Positions 1 to 4,792 of a stretch of 5,568 nt of DNA are shown piece after piece. Origin of the DNA: an uncultured Pseudorhodoferax sp. Lineage in GTDB: Bacteria; Pseudomonadota; Gammaproteobacteria; Burkholderiales; Burkholderiaceae. The notes under the pieces are model-generated. The model saw only the letters and a list, made by a program, of their open reading frames with translations, was not told the DNA's origin and searched no databases. Where the stretch lies: the NCBI GenBank assembly GCA_913776795.1, contig CAJYRH010000381.1, positions 1 through 5,568 on the forward strand. Reading direction: 5' to 3'. How positions within the stretch are numbered: position 1 is the stretch's first letter; each line of letters opens with the position of its first letter. Both the position numbers and the translations under genes were made by a program.

Positions 1-2714
1 CGGCCGCCTTCCGCATCGGCATCGACCTGGGCACGACCCACACCGTGCTGGCGTTCGCGTCGATCGGTGGGGATGACATCCAGGTCTTCCCCGTCCCGCA
101 GAGCATCGCGGCCGGCGAGGTCGCGCCGCGACCGCTGCTGCCTTCGCTGCGCTTCCACGCGGCCGACGGTGCGCTTGCCACGGCGGACCTGCCGCTGCCC
201 TGGCCGTCGGACGAGCCGGCGATCCTGGGCGCGTTCGCGCGCGAACTGGGCCAGCAGACGCCCGGGCGGCTGGTGGCCAGCGCCAAGAGCTGGCTGTCGC
301 ACCCTGCCGTCGACCGCACCGCGGCGATCCTGCCCTGGGGCGCACCCGACGACGTGTCCAAGGTCTCGCCGCTGGAGGCCAGCGCGAGCTACCTGCGGCA
401 CCTGCGCCTGGCCTGGGACCTGGCCCACCCCGAAGCGCCACTTGCGCAGCAGCCGACCGTGCTCACGGTGCCTGCCTCCTTCGACGATGGCGCGCGCCAG
501 CTCACCTTGCAGGCCGCCAGCCTGGCTGGACTGGGTCCGGTCCATTTGATCGAGGAACCCCAGGCTGCGTTCTACGACTGGGTGTTCGCCCACCGCGCCG
601 ATCTCGCCACGGAGCTCGCCGCAACGCGCCGCTTGCTGGTGGTGGACGTGGGCGGCGGCACCACCGACCTCACGTTGATCGAGGTGACGCTGGATGCGCA
701 AGGCCAGCCGCAGCTCGCGCGCACCGGCGTGGGCGACCACCTGGTGCTGGGCGGCGACAACATGGACCTGGCCCTGGCGCGTTGGATCGAGCCGCGGCTG
801 TCCGGCGGCACGCCGGCAGCCCGGCTCAGCGCGGTCCAGCTGGCCCAGCTCACGCAGCGTTGCCGCAGCGCCAAGGAACGCCTGCTGGCGCCGGGCGGCC
901 CCTCGGAGACCACGGTCACGCTGCAGGGCAGCGGCAGCCGGCTGATCGGCGGCGCACGCTCGGCCACGCTGACACGCGCCGATGTGGACCGCCTGCTGGT
1001 CGAGGGCTTCTTCCCGCAGGTGCCGGCCGACGCCCAACCCCAGCGTGCCCGCGGCGCGCTGGTGGAATTCGGCCTGCCCTATGCCGCTGACGCCGCCATC
1101 ACGCGCCACATCGCCGCCTTCCTGCAGCGCCAGGGCGGAGCCCTGCCCGACACCGTGCTGCTCAACGGCGGCGTGTTCCACGCGGCGGTGCTGCGCGAAC
1201 GCCTGCTCGCCACGCTGCGCAGCTGGCAACCGGCCGGCGCCCAGCCGGTCCTCCTGCTGGAGGCGCCGCAGCTCGACGCCGCCGTCGCGCGCGGCGCCGT
1301 GGCCTACGCGATGGCGCGCGCCGGCAGCGCGCCGCGCATCCGTAGCGCCGCCGCACGTGCCTACTACCTTGCGCTCGAGGACGGCCAGGGCGTCTGCGTG
1401 CTGCCGCATGGCACGCCCGAGGGCGAGGCCGTGCGGCTCGAGGCGCGGCGCTTCAGCCTGCGCCTGGGGCGCCCGGTGCGCTTCAACCTCGCCACGAGCG
1501 CCGTCGACCTGCAGCACCGTGCCGGCGACCTGGTTGCGCTGCAGGACGGCCTGCAGCGCCTGCCACCGGTTGCCACCGTGCTGCAGCCCAGGGCCGGCGC
1601 CAGTGGCGAGGTGCAGGTGCTGCTGGATGCCCAGATCACCGAGGTCGGCACGCTGGAGATGCACTGTGTGGCCGCCGACGCACCGCGCCAGCGCTGGAAG
1701 CTCGAGTTCCAGCTGCGCGGCGATGCCACTGCGCAGGACGCCGACGCCCCGGTGGCCGCCCACCCGCACCTGCCCGAGGCGCTGGCCGCCATCGACCGCG
1801 TCTACGGCGACAAGAAGCAAGGCGTGGACGCCAGAGAGGTGCGCCAGCTGCGCGCCACGCTGGAACGCCTGCTCGGCGAGCGCGCCACCTGGCATGCGGC
1901 GCTGCTGCGCTCGCTGTTCGGCGCGCTGCTGAAGGGCGCCAGGCGCCGGCGCCGCTCGCTGCAGCACGAGCGCACCTGGTTCAACCTGGTCGGCTTCACG
2001 CTACGCCCTGGCTTCGGCGACGCGCTGGACGGCTGGCGCATGGAACGGATGTGGGAGCTGTTCGGCCCCGGTATCGCGCACAGCCACGACAGCCAGCAAT
2101 GGTCCGAATGGTGGCTGCTGTGGCGCCGCATCGCCGGCGGCCTGGACGCCGAACAGCAGCAGATGGTCTACGAGGTCATCGCCTACTACCTGCAGCCGCC
2201 AGGCTGCACCGACGTTCCGAGGCCCGACGGCCCGCCCATGCAGGCGCTGGACGAGCTGCTGCGCATGGCAGCCTCCTTTGAACGCATCGCCACGGCGCAG
2301 AAAACACAGTTCGGCGACTGGGTGCTCCAGCGGCTGGCGCAGCACCCGACGGCCGAACTCTGGTGGGCACTGGGCCGCCTGGGCGCACGCCAGCCCCTGT
2401 ACGCCAGCCTGCACCATGTGCTGCCGCCGGCCACGGCCCAGGCCTGGCTCGAACGCATCGATGCCATCGCGCCCGATTGGCCGCACGACGAGGCGGCCGC
2501 CTTCGCCGTGGCGCAGATCGCCCAGGCCACCGGCGACCGCGCCCGCGACCTGCCCGAGGCCTTGCGCCTGCAGGCTGCAGACCGGCTGCAAGCCGCCCGC
2601 GCCGCGCCGAGTTGGGTGGCGATGCTGCGGGAGGTGACCGTGCTGGGCGAGGCGGACCGGCGCCGCGTCTTCGGCGAGGCGCTGCCGACGGGCCTCGTGT
2701 TGCTGCCGGGGTGA
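1..2714 (+). CDS. Hsp70-family (DnaK-like) protein with C-terminal DUF3731 region, 5'-truncated by window edge
   Basis: Large non-canonical Hsp70 relative, probably a cytoplasmic ATP-dependent chaperone-like protein; its clients are unknown. The first full codon is at base 3 and 903 residues are visible (numbered from there). A GTG at base 45 could be taken as the start, but the frame is open upstream and encodes the Hsp70 phosphate-1 loop IGIDLGTTHT (residues 5-14). The true start therefore lies a short way before the window. Other ATPase-fold landmarks are AKSWLSH with K95 (possible counterpart of the catalytic lysine), IEEPQAAF (183-190), the phosphate-2 loop VDVGGGTTDLT (214-224) and NGGVF (388-392) in the adenosine region. 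After about residue 600 there is no canonical substrate-binding domain. Instead there is a Trp/Arg-rich helical region (RRRRRS, LRPGFG, EWWLLWRR) typical of DUF3731 DnaK-related proteins of about 900-950 residues. The TGA stop overlaps the next gene's promoter. The family call is firm; the biological role is not. Confidence 0.93.
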   Translation, partial: AAFRIGIDLGTTHTVLAFASIGGDDIQVFPVPQSIAAGEVAPRPLLPSLRFHAADGALATADLPLPWPSDEPAILGAFARELGQQTPGRLVASAKSWLSHPAVDRTAAILPWGAPDDVSKVSPLEASASYLRHLRLAWDLAHPEAPLAQQPTVLTVPASFDDGARQLTLQAASLAGLGPVHLIEEPQAAFYDWVFAHRADLATELAATRRLLVVDVGGGTTDLTLIEVTLDAQGQPQLARTGVGDHLVLGGDNMDLALARWIEPRLSGGTPAARLSAVQLAQLTQRCRSAKERLLAPGGPSETTVTLQGSGSRLIGGARSATLTRADVDRLLVEGFFPQVPADAQPQRARGALVEFGLPYAADAAITRHIAAFLQRQGGALPDTVLLNGGVFHAAVLRERLLATLRSWQPAGAQPVLLLEAPQLDAAVARGAVAYAMARAGSAPRIRSAAARAYYLALEDGQGVCVLPHGTPEGEAVRLEARRFSLRLGRPVRFNLATSAVDLQHRAGDLVALQDGLQRLPPVATVLQPRAGASGEVQVLLDAQITEVGTLEMHCVAADAPRQRWKLEFQLRGDATAQDADAPVAAHPHLPEALAAIDRVYGDKKQGVDAREVRQLRATLERLLGERATWHAALLRSLFGALLKGARRRRRSLQHERTWFNLVGFTLRPGFGDALDGWRMERMWELFGPGIAHSHDSQQWSEWWLLWRRIAGGLDAEQQQMVYEVIAYYLQPPGCTDVPRPDGPPMQALDELLRMAASFERIATAQKTQFGDWVLQRLAQHPTAELWWALGRLGARQPLYASLHHVLPPATAQAWLERIDAIAPDWPHDEAAAFAVAQIAQATGDRARDLPEALRLQAADRLQAARAAPSWVAMLREVTVLGEADRRRVFGEALPTGLVLLPG

Positions 2715-2739
2715 TCCAAACGGCAGCCGGGCGCGTAAG
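2712..2739 (+). promoter_or_regulatory. Predicted sigmaE (ECF11-type) promoter of the DUF2177 gene
   Basis: The -35 element TGATCC lies at 2712-2717 and the -10 element CGTAAG at 2734-2739, with a 16-base spacer. The same architecture, with an identical TGATCC and CGTAA, precedes the sigma-factor gene in this window, and TGATCC is the known -35 of Rhodobacter sphaeroides sigmaE. The TGA of the -35 is also the stop codon of the Hsp70 gene. Transcription would start near 2744-2747, leaving a leader of about 20-25 bases that contains the ribosome binding site. It is assigned by pattern and is not experimentally shown. Confidence 0.75.
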
Positions 2740-2754
2740 CCCGCGCACCACCAC

Positions 2755-2759
2755 TGGAG
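2755..2759 (+). promoter_or_regulatory. Ribosome binding site of the DUF2177 gene
   Basis: TGGAG lies 7 bases before the ATG at 2767. It supports that start, which also places the first membrane helix at the very N-terminus. Confidence 0.6.
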
Positions 2760-2766
2760 CCATCGC

Positions 2767-3195
2767 ATGCCACTGTCCCAGATCGCCATTGCCTATGTCG
2801 TCGCCGCACTCGTGTTCCTGGGGCTCGACGCCATTTGGCTGGGCAGCATGGCCGAGAAGCTGTACCGCCCGGCCATCGGCCACCTCATGGCCGACAAGTT
2901 CGCATTGGCGCCAGCGGTGGTGTTCTACGGGCTCTACCTGGGCGGCATCGTGTTCTTCGCCATCGCTCCTGCGCTGGAGGCGCGCCGGCCGGTGCTGACG
3001 GCGCTGGGCCATGGCGCGCTGCTGGGGCTCGTGGCCTACGGCACCTTCGACCTGACGAACCAGGCAGTGCTGAAGGACTGGCCCTGGCACGTGACGCTGG
3101 CGGACCTGGCCTGGGGCAGCTTCGTCACCGCCATGGCGGCGGCGGGAGGCACCGTTGCCGCACAGTGGCTGCTGGGCGCGCTGTCCAGGAATTGA
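2767..3195 (+). CDS. DUF2177 family four-helix inner-membrane protein
   Basis: A 142-residue integral membrane protein whose biochemical function is unknown. Four hydrophobic segments are visible, at about residues 5-26, 48-70, 77-97 and 111-136. Family-type motifs are LDAIWLG (20-26), YGTFDLTN (91-98) and the run W107, T110-L111, D113, W116-G117. Length matches the DUF2177 family, usually 130-145 residues. The ATG follows a TGGAG ribosome binding site. The gene starts 52 bases after the Hsp70 stop but has its own predicted sigmaE promoter in between, so it is probably not simply part of the Hsp70 operon. It converges on the anti-sigma gene. From that promoter I infer a membrane-related role in the photooxidative or singlet-oxygen response. 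The family assignment is strong; the role is inference. Confidence 0.9.
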   Translation: MPLSQIAIAYVVAALVFLGLDAIWLGSMAEKLYRPAIGHLMADKFALAPAVVFYGLYLGGIVFFAIAPALEARRPVLTALGHGALLGLVAYGTFDLTNQAVLKDWPWHVTLADLAWGSFVTAMAAAGGTVAAQWLLGALSRN

Positions 3196-3197
3196 AG

Positions 3198-3222
3198 CCA
3201 GGCGGCCGCCCGGCTCGCCTGG
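3198..3222 (+). terminator. Possible weak terminator / stem-loop after the DUF2177 gene
   Basis: CCAGGCG (3198-3204) and CGCCTGG (3216-3222) form a perfect 7-bp stem with an 11-base loop, 2 bases after the DUF2177 stop codon. No T-run follows, so it is not a textbook intrinsic terminator. It may stabilise the mRNA end or assist termination. Confidence 0.35.
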
Positions 3223-3256
3223 ACGGGCCGGCGGTGCGCACCGGGCGGCATGCGGA

Positions 3257-3284
3257 CTGCACACATGGCGCCATGGCGGTGCAG
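3257..3284. repeat. Compound inverted repeat between convergent genes
   Basis: Outer arms CTGCAC (3257-3262) and GTGCAG (3279-3284) enclose the perfect 12-base palindrome CATGGCGCCATG (3264-3275). A further 10-base palindrome, GGTGCGCACC, lies nearby at 3233-3242. The element sits in the 131-base gap between the DUF2177 gene and the convergent chrR gene, where it could act as a bidirectional RNA structure. It has no T-tract on either strand, and high GC makes chance palindromes common. Confidence 0.35.
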
Positions 3285-3326
3285 GCGCGGTAGGCGATCC
3301 TGCGCCCACCCGGCCACGTCCAGGCC

Positions 3327-3989
3327 TCACATCCCGACGATCGCCCCCAAGGTGCGCGCGAACAGCCCGTCGAACTCCAGCCGTCCTTCGATGGAGGCCA
3401 GGCAGATGCATTCGCTGCCCGCCTGCACCACGGGCTGGTGGTTCACCTGGGCGTCCGTGGCGTCGAAGTCGCCCGGGCCGAACTGGGCACGGCCGTCGTG
3501 GAAGCTGCCGTGCAGCACCTGCGTGAACTCGCGGTCGCTGTGCGTGTGCTGGGCGAGGTACATCCCGGCCGCAATGCGCAGCAGCACCACGTTGGCATCC
3601 GGGTCGCGCGGCAGGCGCACGCGCGCATAGCGCATGCCGGGCGCCATCCAGCGCCAACGCGTGATGCGGCAGCCCGCCAGCGCACGCGGCCAGTGCGCAC
3701 CGGCAGGCAGCGGTGGCAGTCCGCGCACCGGCACGGCCGCCGGCGTGGCGCGCGGCCGGTCGATGGCCCCCAGCGTGCGCGCCAGCGCATCGCCGCGCAA
3801 CGGTGCGGGCGCCAGTTCGTCCAGCAGCGCACCGCCGGCCGCCTCCAGCATGCGCAGCTGCGCCTGGCACAGCGCGCAGGATTCGACATGGCTGGCCATC
3901 ACCAGCGCGGGCGCTGCCGGCAGCTGGCCCGCGGCCAGGGCCAGCAGCAGGTCGTCGCCAGGATGGTGTTGGATGGACTCGGGACTCAT
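3327..3989 (-). CDS. chrR: ChrR-type zinc anti-sigma factor (cupin-containing)
   Basis: Cytoplasmic anti-sigma factor of 220 residues predicted to bind and silence the sigma factor encoded just upstream, releasing it on singlet oxygen or organic hydroperoxide. The N-terminal sigma-binding domain (about 1-85) has the zinc set H9, H34, C38, C41, seen as HHPGDD and HVESCALC. The C-terminal cupin-like sensing domain (about 105-200) has H148, H150, E154 and H184, seen as QHTHSDREF and NHQPV. As I recall the R. sphaeroides ChrR numbering, its second-site ligands are H141, H143, E147 and H177, so the offset is a constant 7. The cysteine pair C194/C196 (ECICLAS) falls where ChrR has C187/C189. Its ATG overlaps the sigma stop codon (ATGA), implying translational coupling and roughly balanced synthesis. 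No strong ribosome binding site was seen. All ligands are intact, so it is probably functional. Confidence 0.93.
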   Translation of the reverse strand: MSPESIQHHPGDDLLLALAAGQLPAAPALVMASHVESCALCQAQLRMLEAAGGALLDELAPAPLRGDALARTLGAIDRPRATPAAVPVRGLPPLPAGAHWPRALAGCRITRWRWMAPGMRYARVRLPRDPDANVVLLRIAAGMYLAQHTHSDREFTQVLHGSFHDGRAQFGPGDFDATDAQVNHQPVVQAGSECICLASIEGRLEFDGLFARTLGAIVGM

Positions 3990-4660
3990 GGCAGGGGGTC
4001 TTCAAAAGCGGCAAGCAGCCGCCGCAGGTGGGCCACGGCCAGCCGCACGCGCGACTTGACCGTGCCCAGGGGAATGCCCAGCTGCTCGGCGATGCGCGCA
4101 TGCGGCTGGTCTTCGTAATAGGAAAGCTGCAGCACCTGCACCTGCTCGGCGGGCAGCTGGCGCAGGGCCGTCTGCACGTGGCGCTCCATGCGCAGGGCAT
4201 GCAACCGGGCGGCCGGCTCCGGCGCGCCATGGGCCAGGGTGTCCAGGTCCACATCGTCGGCCTGCAGGGCGGCGCCGCCACCCTGGCGGCGGAAGCGGTC
4301 GACCCGCAGGTTGCGCGCGATGGTGAACACCCAGGTCGAGGCGCCGGCGTGGGACGGGTCGAACAGCGCAGCCTTGCGCCACAGCTGCACCATGGTCTCC
4401 TGGGCCAGGTCTTCCGCCAGGGCGTCGTCGGTGCCCGCGCGCAGCAGGTAGCTTTTGACGCGCGGCGCGAAGTGGCTGAACAGGCGGCCGAAGGCCTCGC
4501 GGTCGCCCGCATGGGCAACGGCGCGCACCCATTCGGCCAGCAACTCGGGACTGGGAGCGGTGGTGCGCGAAACGCTGGGAGGCACGATGGACAGGTGAAC
4601 GGGGCGCGCCCCCACTGCGCCAGGCTCTGGCGGTTCGGGCAGGCGGGGTTGCGGATCCAT
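3986..4660 (-). CDS. rpoE: ECF RNA polymerase sigma factor, RpoE/ECF11 type
   Basis: Extracytoplasmic-function sigma factor of 224 residues, partner of the overlapping chrR gene. Region 2 spans about residues 50-126, including core-binding DLAQETMVQLWRKAALFDP (84-102) and -10-recognition STWVFTIARNLRVDRFRR (108-125). Region 4 spans about 158-217, with the helix-turn-helix ARIAEQLGIPLGTVKSRVR (188-206) reading the -35. The wording closely follows sigmaE of Rhodobacter sphaeroides. The start is ATG at 4658-4660; the frame stays open upstream across the divergent gene, but that part is antisense and crosses the promoter. The next in-frame ATG is codon 90, too late. GTG codons 16 and 26 are alternative starts with no good ribosome binding site. 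With this start there is a proline-rich extension of about 40 residues before region 2. The gene is probably autoregulated from the promoter immediately upstream. Confidence 0.93.
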   Translation of the reverse strand: MDPQPRLPEPPEPGAVGARPVHLSIVPPSVSRTTAPSPELLAEWVRAVAHAGDREAFGRLFSHFAPRVKSYLLRAGTDDALAEDLAQETMVQLWRKAALFDPSHAGASTWVFTIARNLRVDRFRRQGGGAALQADDVDLDTLAHGAPEPAARLHALRMERHVQTALRQLPAEQVQVLQLSYYEDQPHARIAEQLGIPLGTVKSRVRLAVAHLRRLLAAFEDPLP

Positions 4661-4667
4661 GGGCCAT

Positions 4668-4695
4668 GTTACGCACCGTCTGCGGTGCTGGATCA
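4668..4695 (-). promoter_or_regulatory. Predicted autoregulatory sigmaE promoter of rpoE-chrR
   Basis: Reading the minus strand, TGATCC (4695-4690) is followed after 16 bases by CGTAAC (4673-4668). It matches the site in front of the DUF2177 gene in both elements and in spacing. Transcription should begin near 4661-4664, which is at or just before the ATG at 4660, so the message would be leaderless or nearly so. Autoregulation is usual for ECF sigma factors of this type. Confidence 0.8.
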
Positions 4696-4721
4696 CCCGA
4701 GCAATCCAAATGCAGCACCGC
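4682..4721. repeat. 9-bp dyad spanning the divergent promoter region
   Basis: GCGGTGCTG (4682-4690) and CAGCACCGC (4713-4721) are perfect inverted copies separated by 22 bases, with arm centres 31 bases apart (about three helical turns). Each arm lies within the -35/-10 spacer of one of the two divergent promoters; the left arm also touches the last base of the rpoE -35. Neither predicted transcript would contain it, so any role would be at the DNA level. The bound protein, if any, is unknown. Confidence 0.55.
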
Positions 4722-4729
4722 CGCGTACA
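4702..4729 (+). promoter_or_regulatory. Predicted sigmaE promoter of the FAD-oxidoreductase gene
   Basis: CAATCC (4702-4707) and CGTACA (4724-4729) are separated by 16 bases, the spacing of the other two sigmaE sites in this window. The -35 departs from TGATCC at its first two bases, so it may be weaker. The predicted start near 4734-4737 leaves a leader of about 56-59 bases before the ATG at 4793. COG2907-type genes belong to the conserved sigmaE regulon in other proteobacteria, which supports the call. Confidence 0.65.
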
Positions 4730-4782
4730 ACACGCCAGAATCCCGGGCCACGCACCGCCCCAGTCCGGGCACCCAGGTCCAC

Positions 4783-4787
4783 AAGGA
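4783..4787 (+). promoter_or_regulatory. Ribosome binding site of the FAD-oxidoreductase gene
   Basis: AAGGA lies 5 bases before the ATG at 4793 and fixes that start, 18-20 residues before the first strand of the FAD-binding fold. Confidence 0.65.
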
Positions 4788-4792
4788 ACACC

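Noticed and set aside
982..1932. 316-codon plus-strand open frame inside the Hsp70 gene
   Set aside because: An out-of-frame shadow with Ser/Arg/Cys/Pro-rich translation, fully inside a strongly supported gene.
45..2714. GTG at base 45 as the Hsp70 start
   Set aside because: It would cut off the phosphate-1 loop IGIDLGTTHT encoded in the same frame at 15-44, so the gene begins upstream of the window.
2728..2746. Hairpins CGGGC/GCCCG (2728-2743) and GCGCG/CGCGC (2731-2746) as an Hsp70 terminator
   Set aside because: They are mutually exclusive 5-bp stems with no T-run and overlap the predicted -10 of the DUF2177 gene. They are best explained by GC content.
2001..2789. 262-codon minus-strand open frame antisense to the Hsp70 3' end
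   Set aside because: Low-complexity composition and no recognisable domain. The sense strand encodes conserved DUF3731-type sequence here.
3438..4118. 226-codon plus-strand open frame opposite chrR
   Set aside because: Antisense to the zinc-binding anti-sigma gene, with no motif and no ribosome binding site noted.
2176..4518. 780-codon minus-strand open frame
   Set aside because: It is a high-GC shadow running antisense to the Hsp70 and DUF2177 genes and out of frame through chrR and rpoE. It is Arg/Ala/Pro-rich with no family motif.
4665..4667. Minus-strand ATG 7 bases upstream of the sigma-factor start
   Set aside because: It is out of frame with the sigma factor and abuts the predicted -10, so it would probably lie outside the transcript.
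4742..4768. CCCGG/CCGGG stem in the FAD gene leader as a riboswitch or attenuator
   Set aside because: Only 5 bp with a 17-base loop in GC-rich sequence; no known riboswitch core is visible.
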